The notes beneath the pieces were generated by a model that had not been told where the DNA came from, did no database searches, and saw only the letters and a program-made list of their open reading frames with translations. Shown here piece after piece: positions 15,645 to 28,534 of a stretch of DNA of 64,000 nucleotides. Position 1 is the stretch's first letter; each line of letters begins with the position of its first letter. The translations under genes were made by a program, and so were the position numbers. This stretch comes from Homarus americanus (Eukaryota; Arthropoda; Malacostraca; Decapoda; Nephropidae): contig NW_024737068.1 of assembly GCF_018991925.1 (NCBI RefSeq), forward strand, positions 12,749,469-12,813,468, given 5' to 3'.

Positions 15645-15838
15645 CACAAAACATGAACTAAAAAAACCATAATTTTGTTGGATTTAATACGAAAATCGTG
15701 GCGAGCGATATTAGCGGTGAAGTCAGAGACCAATGGCCGGCATATATAACCCAGGTAGTTTGTTCTGACTTAATTGTATACCGTAGACAGTGATTGAGTT
15801 TCTTGCGTGTGTGGTGGGGCCGGTTGCTGCTATTGTAT

Positions 15839-15950
15839 ATCTGTAGTGTATACCAGGATGTGTACCTGTAGTGTATACCAGGATGTGTACCTGTAGTGTA
15901 TACCTGGATGTGTACCTGTAGTGTATACCTGGATGTGTACCTGTAGTGTA
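15839..15950. repeat. Minisatellite, 25-bp unit, 4-5 copies
   Basis: CTGTAGTGTATACCAGGATG plus TGTAC, nearly identical copies. Confidence 0.9.
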
Positions 15951-16116
15951 TACCCAAATCTGTAGCGTCTCTTTACCTTGCATGATGGGCAGTGTTCCGT
16001 GGAAGTTCCCCAGCAACAACCAATGGACCTGTACCTTACTACATAGCACGTAATAAACGGAGTATTATGTAGTGGAAAGCTGGAAGATGTATTGGATCAC
16101 GTGAAGGGTAGTTAGC

Positions 16117-16262
16117 CCCTCCCCGCTTATTTCACTTGATGATTAAACACCCTAACGCTACCTGGGGGAGGGGGGGGAGGTGTTGTGTTAGGTTAGTGTT
16201 AGGGTGGTTAAATCTGAAGATGAAATCATCTTTAGGGAAGCCAATCTTCAGGTAATCCGATG
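16117..16262. mobile_element. Fold-back MITE with CCTAA core (copy 3)
   Basis: Left arm CGCTTATTTCACTTGATGAT and AAACACCCTAACGCTACC. The right arm, read inward, is CGGATTACCTGAAGATTGGC, then ATTTAACCACCCTAACACTA. G-run and TTAGG words lie in the centre. Confidence 0.65.
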
Positions 16263-16554
16263 TAATTTGCTTTTGTGTCGGGGAAATATATGGTCACCTG
16301 GGAATTGGATTTTTCTCTGAATTCATCTTGATTTTTTTTTATGCCTTTAAGATCATAAAAATGTCAAGGTGTGTAGGTGCAGAAGCGGAAAGTCGCTTTG
16401 TATTTGGTTTCTTTTATTATTACAGACTCTTGGTCCGTGTGGTCTCGTAACTCACTCCTACCAGCCAGTCATGAAGCGGTCAGAGTATTGTAATGACTCT
16501 CTCTCTCTCTCTCTCTCTCAGTTTTGTCTTAGGATTCATAATATGTGAACATGT

Positions 16555-16655
16555 GGACTCGTTGGGTCGTCAAGGTTTGAACTCGTTGGGTCGTCAAGGT
16601 TCGGACTCGTTGGGTCGTCAAGGTTCGGACTCGTTGGGTCGTCAAGGTTCGGACT
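16555..16655. repeat. Minisatellite, 24-bp unit, 4 copies
   Basis: GGACTCGTTGGGTCGTCAAG plus GTTC. Confidence 0.92.
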
Positions 16656-16659
16656 CTCA

Positions 16660-18760
16660 AGCAGTTGTTTATCTTCGGAACTTTGACTTAGAACGATTGT
16701 AGTTGCGACATTTCAGTATATTCAACTATTTACGTCATTTTTTTTGTCGTATATTTAACTGTGGAATACTTTGTTATCTTACGTCAGGAGGATATTGTGT
16801 AAGAAGCTTTGAAAATCCGGAGTCCAGAAGTCTTTTAATCACTGGTGTTGGCAACGCTGTCGTCATGCTCGTGCATTCTGAAGTTGATACCGTCTCAGCT
16901 TATTGAGAATAGTGAAAGTTGTCGATGGAAAACTTATATTTTTATAACAAAACTGACTGACTAATGATGGACGGACATACAGACAGACGGACAATTAGAC
17001 GGACAGTATCACTTCTATAGGTCTACGGACTTTCGATCGGGGCGATAAAAACAAACTAACATATAAATTAGTTAAATAAACTCCAACAAGTAAAAAAAAA
17101 AAACTCGGGTGGAGATGTGAGGAGAGGAATGGGTGCTGCAGGCCACAGATAATAGTATATATTATTTATTTTGACTGATTTAGGTCAGCGTCTGTGAACA
17201 TCGTTCACTAAGTCTCAATTACTATATTAAACAGACTTATTTATGTGTTTCATCGGTCAGGTTCTCGTGTACAGTCCACTGGAGTAAAAAACATCACTGA
17301 AAGGTTATAAAACAATGTTCTTTCTCTGTGTAAAATAAATACAAATAATTCAGGTAATATTGCCAGTGTTATTCATTTGTGGCTAAAACAATTGTATTCC
17401 CTGGTAGTGACATTTGAATCATAGTCCCCGAGAGACCACACATTACGTACCCTGGAACATCGTAGCCAGTTTTACCTTAATAGTTTTCAGTTTCGTGTTT
17501 TCCATCCTTGGGTGTTGTGAATACACATTTAATAATTTCCGTGATGTTCATTCACACTGTACATTAAGTAATAAATAATGTTGCTTCAGTAATACTCACT
17601 CTGATAGTGAGGACATTACCGAGGCTCAGCCATGTCGATATAGTGAGTTGTGTAATTTGTATTCGTAACTTCCAAGTATAATAAATTGTTTAAAGTTTTA
17701 ACATTTAACGAAGTTGGGTGATACTTCAGTACTGTGCCGTGGCGCTGGTCGAGGCTTCACTCACATACAGGGAAATGACACCATGGACCAACGAAGATTG
17801 CCACGTACTGTACCATAACGCTCTTCCACCACCGACCAAGGATCTTACTGTATTACCACCTGGGGATTACTGTACCTGTACCACATACATAAATCTGACA
17901 TTGTACTCTGATTGCTGTCCCCACACAATGGATATTGTACCTGTAATGTATACGTACATTTCTGAATCGTGAGATAGGAATCGTTGCGTCTTTACTTTAT
18001 ACATAACTCAGTAATAACCTTTAGATTTCTGAATAAATTGTTTGACTCTGATTCTGTAGTGGAGGTGGACGTGTGAGTGATCGTCCTGTCCAGGGAACAC
18101 GTACAGTAACCATTCGGCTCTGTGCTCCTGTGTTTTACAATTTTCGTGCGAAAAATAAATTGGTTTGATGTAGCGCTACAAACTTGTCTTACGCTTTATA
18201 GTATTTACACAAATAAAACTGCAGACACACTCCCTCGTGGTTAAGTAAAGTGTAGCAGCAGGTCGCAGGTTGTGGTAAGGGGAGGGGGGGTGCACCTGCG
18301 GCAGACGATGGCATCTCTGGCCATCTTTACACGTAAGTAAGTCATGGCTTCTGCATAAGACACGAGCAAGGAAAGTCTGACCGGGAGGGTAATTTTTACC
18401 TTCTCAATTATAGAGCAGAGCTGAGTCGTCTTGTGGCTGGATCCCCCGTGACCTCTGTATCTCTGCCTCCTAGCACACACTCATCATTTTGTCACTTTAT
18501 GTAACTTGCTGACAAAACCTATGACCCTTCAGGCTTCTACGCCCTTAATGCATGAGTCATAGAGACAAGCATGAACTCCGCATGCTTCCCAGATGAGCAC
18601 TGTAAACGCTTCTGCGCTTCACCTTGCACAGGATGTAAGGGGATGCCCAATAAACTAGCCCCCTCCGGGGCAATCTAAAAATCTAAATCTCTGTAGTAGT
18701 GTTCTACACCAACCAGTCGTGCCTCACACTGAGCTCAGTGTTGTTACCTAGTTTATCCCT
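16660..18760. other. No gene seen
   Basis: AT-rich unique sequence with a GACGGACAGACGG patch (16965-17010). A 55-nt exon-like stretch on the - strand near 18290-18345 (acceptor TCTTATGCAG, donor CGCAG|GTGCAC) is too weak to call. Confidence 0.45.
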
Positions 18761-18767
18761 ACATTGT

Positions 18768-19015
18768 GGCCACTCTACCATCCTCATTTGGCCACTACCG
18801 CCCTCTTGTGGCCACTCTACCACCTCTTCTGGCCACTCTACCACCCTCTTCTGGCCACTCTACCACCCTCTTCTGGCCACTCTACCACCCTCTTCTGGCC
18901 ACTCTATCATCCTCAGTATGATCACACCATCGCTCTCCTGTGGCCACTCTATCATCCTCAGCATAACCACACTATATCCTTCTTGTGGCCACTCCATCAT
19001 CCTCAGTATGGCCAA
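18768..19015. repeat. Minisatellite, 22-bp unit
   Basis: TGGCCACTCTACCACCCTCT plus TC, then a longer variant containing ATCATCCTCAGTATG. Confidence 0.9.
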
Positions 19016-19389
19016 TTTGGCCATCCCACCGCCCACAGTAGGGCCACACCGGTTGGTCTCCGTAAGCTACTTATGAGACCGGAACCCGCATCCCGAATTC
19101 ATCTTGGAGATTAATGAAGCAGACACGAACTTTCTGTATGACGGCACTCCAATGATGGCGACGGCAATGTGGGGTGGAGGGGGGCGAGTGTACCAGAGCA
19201 TGTGGCAGTGAAGCGGAGGGGGGTCACCTGTGTGTGTGTGTTGTTCTCTACAGATAGCTATTGTGGTGTTATCCTCTTCAGCGACCTCAGACAACATATT
19301 AAACACTTTACTTAGCCTGAAATGAGGACTTCCTCAACACCTGTCTGTCATCTTGCCAATGTAGTCCACACCTACAGTTTTAACCTATT

Positions 19390-19600
19390 GTTTACTTAAA
19401 AACTGGCTTCCTCCTCCTCTAATTTCTTCTTCTTCTTCTTCTACTTCTTCTTTTTTTCCAAATCTCCTCTTCCGGTTCTTCCTCTTCACTTTTCTTCCTA
19501 TTCCTCCTCCTCCTCCTCCTCCTCTTCACTTCTCTTCTTCCTACAAATCCTCCTTCTTCTCTGCATCCAAATCCTCTTCCTTCTCCACCCCCAGTTGGCA
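19390..19600. repeat. Pyrimidine tract (TTC/TCC)n
   Basis: CTTCTTCTTCTTCTTC and TCCTCCTCCTCCTCC runs in T/C-only sequence. Confidence 0.85.
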
Positions 19601-20587
19601 TTACTCCTTCTGTTCAAGCATCCAAATCTGTGTTTTTCCTCCATAATAGTCTGCCACTCACACTGGACCCACATCCTATATATAACATTCCCCCTTGCTT
19701 CATGTTATCATCTCACTGTGTACGGTGGTTAGAAAAACACTCGTTGACTGCAATCTCATTTACTCTTCTCATCGAGGTTGCATTAGCAATTAAGGAAAGT
19801 ATTTGTAATCATAAGGGTAATTGAATTTTTTTTTAACGGGTTCGTAGGGTTAATTGTAATTTGGAAAACCTGCTGCAATTGTGATTGTAATTGGACTTAC
19901 CTGTGTTTTATTGAACTTAAACCTAGCATTATACAAAACCAGAGGTCCCCCAGGTTATAGAGTCACAGGTTTACAAGTCATAGGATTATATTTTTTACAG
20001 GTCGTACAGAACATTTACAGGTCATAGGTTTGTATTTTTACAAGTCGCACAACTACATGTTTACAGGTCACAGTGGCAAGTTCTCATAGCGCTCTTACAT
20101 CTCTCCCTTTCTCTCTTTTCCCTCTCATTCCATCCCTTCCATTCTTTCTCGTTCATCCCTCCTTCCCTCCTTCCCTCCTTCCCTCTTCTTCTCTTCCTCT
20201 AGTTCCTCTGGTTTTTGCATATCTATCTTCTCTTTCCTTCTTCGTTCTCTTATTCTCATGAATTCTCTTTTTTTAATTTTTTCGTTTCCTTTCTCCCACA
20301 CTTTCTGCCACTCCCTCCCCCACCCACACGTTCTCTCACTCTCCTTTCCCACACGTTCCCCCATTCCTTATCCCTCTCATATGTTCTCGTCGCTCCTTCC
20401 CACGTCTTCCCAAGCTCCTCCCACGCGTCCCCTCCCTTGTTATCACCGCTCTAACGAGGCCAAGGGAAGTAGGAAGGGGGAGGAGGGGAGGGAAGTGGGT
20501 GGAGTGGCATGATAAAGGAACGACTTGTGTTTTTATCTGAACTTTAAGTAAGCCTTATAAATATCCAGCGTCCGGTGAGTGCTGGCG

Positions 20588-20624
<37 letters not shown>

Positions 20625-21204
20625 GGTCCAAATATTTGCCAGGTATTTCTTTGCTCAGAATCTTTGCTCCAATTTTTTCTTTCTTGTGTCTTCGATGTAA
20701 ATATTATGAGTTTAAACTGATTTTTCTTTTATTGTAACCCAAGATCATTTATACGAAACTCTTATTAGTAAACATTCTTATTTCGAACGTGTGCATTGTG
20801 TATACTGGGTCGAATTGTTTTACTCTTTAACACTTTGTTTACCCGCACTGTCTAGGTACAGTGGCTGGCGTGTTTTGTGAGATGTGGCACCACCGTCCAC
20901 CAGACAACAGATAGGAACAAATGACGTTCTGCTTGATAATCTATATTAAAACTATAATGCAGGTAATGCACTCATTCACAGATAGAGGGGGACTGCTTAT
21001 TTAGCATCCTTGGTACGGTTACTATAGCGAGAAGGGTTATGTCCATTCTGTTAGTTTTTCTACCATGTAAACATTGTTATAGTGGTGCCACATCTCAAAT
21101 AACACACCACCACTGTACCCGTTGTAAATGGAGTCAACTATACAGGTACACACCTACGTTGTCTATATGCTTGTTGAAATATATACCTGCATTGTCTATA
21201 TACG

Positions 21205-21534
21205 AGGGCGGATCCAGGGAGGCCCTGGGGGTCCGGACCCTCACCCCTTTTCACCAGAAAATTCCAGTACTTTTTCTTTAATGCAGTATTGTACTCAGGC
21301 ATTTTTGTATAGTAAAAATTATTTACTATTGACTTCAGAATCTCCCCTAATATCAAGTGCGCATAGCTTTAAAATAGCCTCAAAATGGCTTCAAAATGCC
21401 CATGATATTGGTCAGATTTCAAAATTTTCTCGGGGGTTTTACAAACCCCCAGCTGGGTGGGTTCGCTGCGCTCGCCATTTTCCCCCACCCACAATTTCTT
21501 TGACCCCCATTTTGATATTCCTGGATCCGCCCCT
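21205..21534. mobile_element. MITE with GGGCGGATCCAGG inverted ends
   Basis: 330 bp. Left end AGGGCGGATCCAGGGAGG, right end read inward AGGGGCGGATCCAGGAAT. An internal GGTCCGGACCCTCACCCCTT block is echoed by a short fragment near 46070-46120. No coding capacity. Confidence 0.7.
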
Positions 21535-21719
21535 GATATACATGCTGAAGCAGTGATAAACTTGTTTGACGATTTTACTGAATAATTTATCTCTCTATCT
21601 AGGAAGACGATAAAGAGTTTCCGATTTCCTGTGTACTCTACGTCGGGGGAAACTATGCCAATAAAAGATTCACGTTGATCATATAATCAGGTTGGGGGCT
21701 TGAGGGAGTGTTAGATGAC

Positions 21720-22212
21720 CCAGCACTTTCTCCCACCCCAGATTATTCTCTCCCACCCCAGATTATTCTCTCCCACCCCCAAATTATTCTCTCCCCACCC
21801 AGATTCTCTCTCCCACCCCAGATTATTCTCTCCCACCCCAGATTATTCTCTCCCACCCCCAGATTATTCTCTCCCAACCCCAGATTATTCTCTCCACCCC
21901 AGATTATTCTCTCCCACCCCCAGATTATTCTCTCCCAGCCCCAGATTATTCTCTCCCAGCCCACCCCAGACTATTCTCTCACCCCAGACTATTCTCTCCA
22001 CCCCAGACTATTCTCTCCCACCCCAGACTATTCTCTCCCACCCCAGACTATTCTCTCCCACCCCAGACTATTCTCTCCCCAACAGATTATTCTCTCCCAC
22101 CCCAGATTATTCTCTCCCACCCCAGATTATTCTCTCCCACCCCACCCCCAGATTATTCTCTCCCACCCCCAGATTATTCTCTCCCACCCCAGATTATTCT
22201 CTCCCACCCCAG
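21720..22212. repeat. Minisatellite, 21-bp unit, about 23 copies
   Basis: CCCAGATTATTCTCTCCCAC plus C, with a CAGACTATTCTCT subtype in the middle (21965-22080). Unit length variants of 17-26 bp occur. Confidence 0.95.
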
Positions 22213-22509
22213 ATTATTATTATCACCATTACTTCCTCACTTTGATGCTAGATATAACTTTGGTTTTTGTTCCATTGTTTAACTTTTCTATATATTAACA
22301 GCAAGTATAGTCAGCAGTATGTTTTTTCATTGTTTTCGTAAAATACAAAAACTTTACCCTTGATATTTGTTTTTACACACTTTTGTATTAGTGGTAAAGA
22401 TTAACGAGGAGGAATTGATGAAAACAGACATAGTAAATTAGTTTCAGTCGTTACATTATAGATGAACATTACTTGAACACCAAAACAGAGAGAGGGGTTA
22501 GCAACTTAT

Positions 22510-22662
22510 GTGGATCATCTGAAGATTAGACACCTTTACGCTTACTTAATCTAGCCTAGCCTAACCTAGCCTAACCTAACCTAGCCTAACCTAACCTAAC
22601 CTAGTCGGGTAGCGTTAGAGTGTTTATTTGTCAGGTGAAATATATTAGTGTACCTAATTTTC

Positions 22663-22665
<3 letters not shown>
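22510..22665. mobile_element. Fold-back MITE with CCTAA core (copy 4)
   Basis: Starts GGATCATCTGAAGATTAGAC, then CTTTACGCTTAC. The core is about 50 bp of CCTAA/CCTAG repeats, and the return arm is GTAGCGTTAGAGTGTTTATT. A (GA)n microsatellite begins at its right border. Confidence 0.65.

Positions 22666-22720
<55 letters not shown>
22664..22720. repeat. (GA)n microsatellite
   Basis: About 28 GA units, followed by GT and TCTG repeats at 22765-22825. Confidence 0.95.
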
Positions 22721-22723
<3 letters not shown>

Positions 22724-23080
22724 AAGAGATGAGTAGAATGTAAACAAACAATCCCTACATGGAGTGTGTGTGTGTGAGAGCCACCGTTGTGTACGTGTGT
22801 GTGTCTGTCTGTCTGTCTGTCTGTGAGCCGCGTTGTGTGTATGTGCGTGGGCGAGTGTTAAGCCACACATTAATAACTTCTTGAGACACATAGGAGACAG
22901 CATCCGGCACTGAGACGGTTCATTTAGGGTGTATCCTGGTTCACGAGTGACTCTCTTAGTGCTTTTGTGCCGGTCAAGTTTATCTTGTGTTTTGATCATA
23001 TGTAGATTTATCTCATTCCTTTGTAATTATTGTTTTATTAAATTGAAGTTTAATAACACTTTTCCTGGATGAACTTTTTA

Positions 23081-23082
<2 letters not shown>

Positions 23083-23163
<81 letters not shown>
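23083..23163. repeat. (TG)n microsatellite
   Basis: About 40 TG units just before the 33-bp minisatellite. Confidence 0.97.
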
Positions 23164-23164
<1 letters not shown>

Positions 23165-23224
23165 ACTACATACCGAATGCACTGAATATAAAAAAGTCCG
23201 TAAAAATGTTTCCTGTCTGCAGAA

Positions 23225-24290
23225 CTTGTTTTCTGTATTGTACCAGCTTTACACAGGGCCACACACTGTATTGTACCAGCTTTACACAGGGCCACACACT
23301 GTATTGTACCAACTTTACACAGGGCCACACACTGTATTGTACCAGCTTTACACAGGGCCACACACACTGTATTGTACCAGCTTTACACAGGGGCCACACA
23401 CTACCAGCACACACACACTGTGTACCAGCTTTACACAGGGCCACACACTGGTTCAGCTTACACAGGCCACACACTGTATTGTACCAGCTTTACACAGGGC
23501 CACACACTGTTTTGTACCAGCTTTACACAGGACCACACACTGTATTGTACCAGCTTTACACAGGGCCACACACACTGTATTGTACACACTTTTACACAGG
23601 GCCACACACTGTATTGCCAGCTTTACACAGGGCCACACACTGTATTGTACCAGCTTTACACAGGGCCACACACACTATTGTACCAGCTTTACACAGGGCC
23701 ACACACTGTTTGTACCAGCTTTACACAGGGCCACACACACTGTATTGTACCAGCTTTACACAGGCTGGCAACACAGGCCACACACTGTGTACAGCTTTAC
23801 ACAGGGCCACACACTATTGTACCAGCTTTACACAGTCACATTGTGCACACACTTTACACAGGGCCACGCACTGTATTGTACCAGCTTTACACAGGGCCAC
23901 ACACTGTAGCTTTATACACATATTTGCCACACACTATTGTACCAGCTTTTACACAGGGCCACACACTGTTGTACACAGCCACACACTTTAGACAGGGCCA
24001 CACACTATTGCACCAGCTTTACACAGGGCCACACATTGTATCGTACCAGCTCTACGCAGGACCACACTGTATTGTACCAGCTTTACACAGGACCACACAC
24101 TATTGCACCAGCTTTACACAGGGCCACACACTATTGTACCGGCTTTACACAGGGCCACACACTGTATTGTACCAGCTTTACACAGGGCCACACACTATTG
24201 AACTAGGTTACACGGGGCCACCACGTACTATTCTACCAGTTAATAGAGGGCCACACACTGTATTGAACTAGGTTACACTTGGCTACACAC
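23225..24290. repeat. Minisatellite, 33-bp unit, about 30 copies
   Basis: TGTATTGTACCAGCTTTACA plus CAGGGCCACACAC. Early copies are near-identical; later ones have deletions and insertions. Three overlapping open frames of up to 301 codons arise from the repeat and are not genes. Confidence 0.95.
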
Positions 24291-24299
24291 AGCAATGAT

Positions 24300-26370
24300 A
24301 CGGTCCAGACACCCAGTAAACAAGTTAGTCGTCCACCTTCACTCTGCCTCTTTATGTAAATTTAGGAGTGGATGCCTTGACCACGAAGTGATGCGTGTTG
24401 TTGCTATGGAATCCTCCGTATGGTAGACCAATGTGGAGGCTTACTTAGCGGAGTATGATGGGCTAATGAAACGGTCACATCAACAGTAACTGACAATACA
24501 GTATGGCGGTCAGGTCAGTGTCGACTGACAGGCCAACATGACGACGATGTCAGCGGGTGATGGAGTCAGCAACACAATTGTCGACTTTGTACGCACAGTT
24601 AATATAAATTTATCAGTTAATGTATTTGTTCAGCATAAAATTAAATCTACACAATGAAGACATTAGGTGCGGTGGAGCTGACAAATCCAATTGTGGGTTT
24701 ACTCAGTCTCCGGCCGGCGGGTGAATATCATCTTTCTCATTTTACAGATGAAAATTGTATTCACGCCGCCCAATGTACCGTAAAAGCTCTTTGTGACTTG
24801 AAAATACGTAAATAACAGCTTTTACATGTCACTGTCTTCATTGCCATTTACGCTCACAACACGTCATTGTCATTCCTATACGCTCGCAACACGCCACTGC
24901 AACATATAACATTTTCAACAGTGGCAGAAGCTGCATTACCTACGACTTTTGCTGCTTTAACAATATTACAGTAGCAACAGAGTTTTTCCGCAAAAAATAC
25001 TTCTCCTGCTTTAGTAATATTTCTTTACTGTATTACCAGCAGATTTACATATAGGTACAATTTCACGTGAGAAGATAAAAAGCGTCTTATCACGGGACGG
25101 TGAGGCGACCCTGTAGGAGCACCAGCCAAGTTGTGGCAAGTGTGACTTATCAAGCTGATGTTGTTATGGCACTTGATGCCAAGAGCTAAACTTGGCCTAA
25201 ACTCATTTTACTGCTGCTCTAACTTCACAACTCAATGAGATGCGACTATGAACTAGTCTGAAAAGAAACTGTATCTGTACTGTACCTTTAGATATGAATT
25301 TGTACTTAAATATCTAAAATAAAGTATCTGAATTTGTCTGAACCGAGAGTAATGGATAAGACTCTTTAGCGCCTGTAAGAGTGACTTTCAAAGGCAATAA
25401 CAAGACCCATTCTAAAAAAAAATATCACATGATAACAGCCAATAACCGTACATTATTTCCACCCGGGCGTGTCGATATACAGTAACTCAACAGCTCGGGA
25501 AGGACGAGGGGGTCAACTGTAAACAAGATCTCTGTGTTGCCTCCTGCATAAACATCGTCGAAAATTGGTTATGTGAATTGCATTTAACATGATTACGTGT
25601 AATTAAATTGCACGTTTAAGTGTCATTTTAGCACAACTACGTGTAATTACAGATGAACTATAGCCAGTACCTCAATTTGTTGTTCTAAGAATGCTTCCCG
25701 AGTCAAATACGCTAACAAGGCGGAGGGTGAGGGGTCGTGATAGTGGTGGTGGTGATTGTTGAAGGCGAACAGTGAGTCCCTGAGCCACCAACGGCCAGGC
25801 CTTCACCCACCTTGTTGATGGGGAGTTACGGGCCACTGCTGCCACCAGGGGAGGCTGGGGGCGTACCACGGGGAGTGAAAAGTGTTGGCCAATAACAGAC
25901 GTTACGTGGGCAGAACCATTGGGGAGGGTGATATACTGGAGAGAGGGGGGGTGGGGGCAGGCTCTTTGGAATGAAAATGTGAGGAAGGGTGAGACTAAGC
26001 TAGGAAGAGAAATGCACTAGAGAAGGAGAGGCGCTAAAAAGAGTACAATAATCAGAATAGATAGTACATAGAATGTGAGCAAAACACACACCAAATTGTT
26101 TGAGAGCGAGGAATATCCCCCACCCCTACTTCTTTTTCCCTCAAAAAATCTTAAACTAACACACATTTAGTCTCAAACGGAAGCCCATTTACGCTGGGAT
26201 GAGTTTTCAAGCCGCCTTTCTAACTGTAGATAACGTTGCCAATTCCTGCATTAAAATGTTCCGCCTGGTAAGGAGTCTCCCTGGTCATGTGTTTACGTTC
26301 ATTGACTCCGCCTCTCTTACTGGTCACCGAGAACTTCTATAAGACAATGGATCACGTTTAGAGTAGCGCC
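24300..26370. other. No gene seen
   Basis: Mixed composition. 25690-25960 is GC-richer, with CCACCAGGGGAGGCTGGGGG, but has no splice signals or start that I can support. Confidence 0.45.
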
Positions 26371-26374
26371 CCCC

Positions 26375-26590
26375 CCACCCAAACTTATTTCACCAGATGA
26401 TTGCTTTTTTTTTTACTTTTATCCTCTTCACCGCTGATCGGCTCGTTAGCCGCTTGGGCGATCGGTCACGTCTCTGATTACTTTTCCCTTTCTTTAACAC
26501 CGTAACTGAACATAAGCTAATCTAACTGTACCCCTCCCCCCTCCCATGGTAGCGTTGTATTCATAGGTGACCACACTTGCCTGTTACCTG
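26375..26590. mobile_element. Possible fifth fold-back MITE, interrupted by LINE end
   Basis: CAAACTTATTTCACCAGATG on the left, and GGTAGCGTTGTATTCATAGG then TGACC on the right, resemble the two arms. The LINE 3' fragment lies between them and the CCTAA core is reduced to CTAATCTAAC. Confidence 0.45.
26405..26500 (-). mobile_element. LINE 3'-end fragment
   Basis: TTTTATCCTCTTCACCGCTG followed by ATCGGCTCGTTAGCCGCTTG matches the LINE 3' ends at 33690 and 62770. It interrupts what looks like a copy of the fold-back MITE (26375-26590). Confidence 0.65.
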
Positions 26591-26654
26591 TACTGTAATT
26601 GATTATTTTATGTGAAAATAAAACTTAGTAACTGCAACTATTGTTATATTGTAT

Positions 26655-26890
26655 CTTTTACTGTCTTGTATACAGCGCTCGCCTCCTTTCCAGGAGTCGG
26701 CAGTTCGATTCCCGGGCGCTCTCAGTTCATCCAGCTGCAAATGGGTACTTAATCGTAACTTTACAACCTGGGCAAGTGAATGTGGTCGAGTGTAGTACCG
26801 GCCATGCTGCCTCCTTGTGTACCGAAGGCTTCGTATACAATGTGCTGTATCCATACTGTCCGTAACGGACAGTCATACCTATGGGACTCT
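26655..26890 (+). mobile_element. tRNA-derived SINE
   Basis: A tRNA-like head (TACAGCGCTCGCC, box B GTTCGATTCCC at 26703) is followed by a non-tRNA body with CAGCTGCAAATGGGTACTTA and CTGTCCGTAACGGACAGT. It resembles widespread crustacean SINEs that carry a GGGTACCTGGGTGTTA-type motif. Confidence 0.65.
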
Positions 26891-27559
26891 CTTTTAAAAA
26901 ATAAAATTAAAATAAATAAATAATTAACAAATAAATTAAAATTCAATAAATAAATAGACAGTCCAGTTGTCTATGTACCCATTTTTTTTTATCATAGGGC
27001 CTAAACGTTGTATCTTATTGTCATTTGCTCACAAGCATACGTAAAGAAGCTAAATATTCACATACTTTAACCATACAAACATAAAACAGCAACAAGTTAT
27101 CAGGCAGTGTGAGTGTGGTATGAAGGTTCACAGCGCTTTTATCAACCAGACATTTGAGTCTGCCCAGTACTTTCCGTTTTTTGTAAGAGTTTATAACACC
27201 CCCACCAGCGGTCACTGAAGAGATGACGTCACAGGCTCCAACCAATAGCAATCTGGCTGACGGACGCTTGTTAACCTTTCGTAAAAAATGAACCACAAAT
27301 CAGTATTGGTGATTTATGTTTATGGTTATTTCCAGGGTTAAGTAAAACACAGTAAAAGATGAATGTCAGCTCTTTTTTTTTAGTTTCTTGCTATATTGTA
27401 AATTTATAGTGAAAACAAGAGACATATTGTGGCTATATTGTGGTGTGTGGCAGCGAGCTACCGGCCTGCCACTTCACAGGCTAACAAGAGCATAATTGAT
27501 GATGATAGCAACCAGCCCCCACCTCCCTCACTTGCTTCTCCGTATTCCTTGCCTGTTTT

Positions 27560-28460
27560 TTACAGTCTCCTCAACTATCCTCCCTCCTTCCCTTCACTCC
27601 CTGCGAGCTTACCCCCCTCCCTCCCTCCATTCCCTTCGAGCATTCCTCCCTCCTTCCCTTCATTCCTGCGAGCTTACCTCCCTCCCTCCTCCCTCCATTC
27701 CTTCTAGCATTCTCTCCTTCCCATCATTCCTGCAGCTTACCTCCCTCCCCCTGAAACATCATTCCTGCCCCTCCCTCCTCCCTGCATTCCTTCTAGCATT
27801 CCTATCTCCTTCCCTTCCTCCTGCAGGCTTCCCTCCTCCATTCTAGCATTCCTCTCTCCTTCCCATCATTCCCTGCGAGCTTACCTCCTCCCTCCCTCCA
27901 TTCCTTCTAGCATTCCTCTCTCCTTCCCATCATTCCCTGCAACCTACCTCCCTCCTTCCCTCCATTCCCTTCTAGCATTCCTCTCCTTCCTTCACTCCCC
28001 TGCAGCTTACCTCCCTCCTCCCTCCCTCCATTCCTTCTAGCATTCTCTCTCCTTCCATCATTCCTAGAGCTTACCCCCCTCCCTCCCTCCATTCCTTTGA
28101 GCATTCCTCCCTCCCCTTCATTCCCTGTGAGCTTTCCTCCTCCTCCCCCGTCCCCCTACAAACCTTCCTCCTCCTTCCCTTCATCCCTTGTGAGCTATCC
28201 TCCCCCTTCCCTCCATCCTCTGTGAGCATTCCTCCTTCCTTCCCCTTTGAGCCTCTCTCCATCCCCTCTCTCCCTACTTCCTTCCCAATACACTCCATGA
28301 CCCTTCTTCCCCTCTTCCTTCCCCTACAAAAGTCCTTCCTTCCTTTTTACCCTTTATATCTTTTCCCTCCTTTCCCCTGGGCCACTATTTTCCCTGTTCC
28401 TTTTCTACACTTTTCCTTTCTATATCCTCCCTTCCGTCACTGGCTTGAAGGGGCTATAAG
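27560..28460. repeat. Pyrimidine-rich minisatellite, unit about 55-60 bp
   Basis: CCTCCCTCCATTCCTTCTAG, CATTCCTCTCTCCTTCCCAT and CATTCCCTGCGAGCTTAC recur. Copies decay to the right. Confidence 0.9.
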
Positions 28461-28534
28461 ATAAAGGGTGACTTTAGCCTGTCAGTATAATATATATAAC
28501 CCAGTAGTTCACAGGGCTTCTACATGCATAAAAT

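Noticed and set aside
16555..16655. Evenly spaced 24-bp repeats that might suggest a CRISPR array
   Set aside because: Copies are directly adjacent with no unique spacers, and the context is eukaryotic.
21708..22298. Frames of 176 and 196 codons rich in Pro, Ser and Leu
   Set aside because: Translation of the 21-bp CCCAGATTATTCTCTCCCAC minisatellite in two frames at once.
23086..24271. Open frames of about 300 codons (CVCVCV..., then LYQLYTGPHT repeats)
   Set aside because: They are translations of the (TG)n run and the 33-bp minisatellite; all three frames are open, which is a repeat artefact.
26216..26270. Short open stretch with a good donor CCTG|GTAAGG
   Set aside because: Acceptor is weak and the segment is only about 35-40 nt with no partner.
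26655..26720. Possible tRNA gene
   Set aside because: Box B is good but there is no complete cloverleaf, and the attached body matches a SINE; the same applies at 48060 and 62011.
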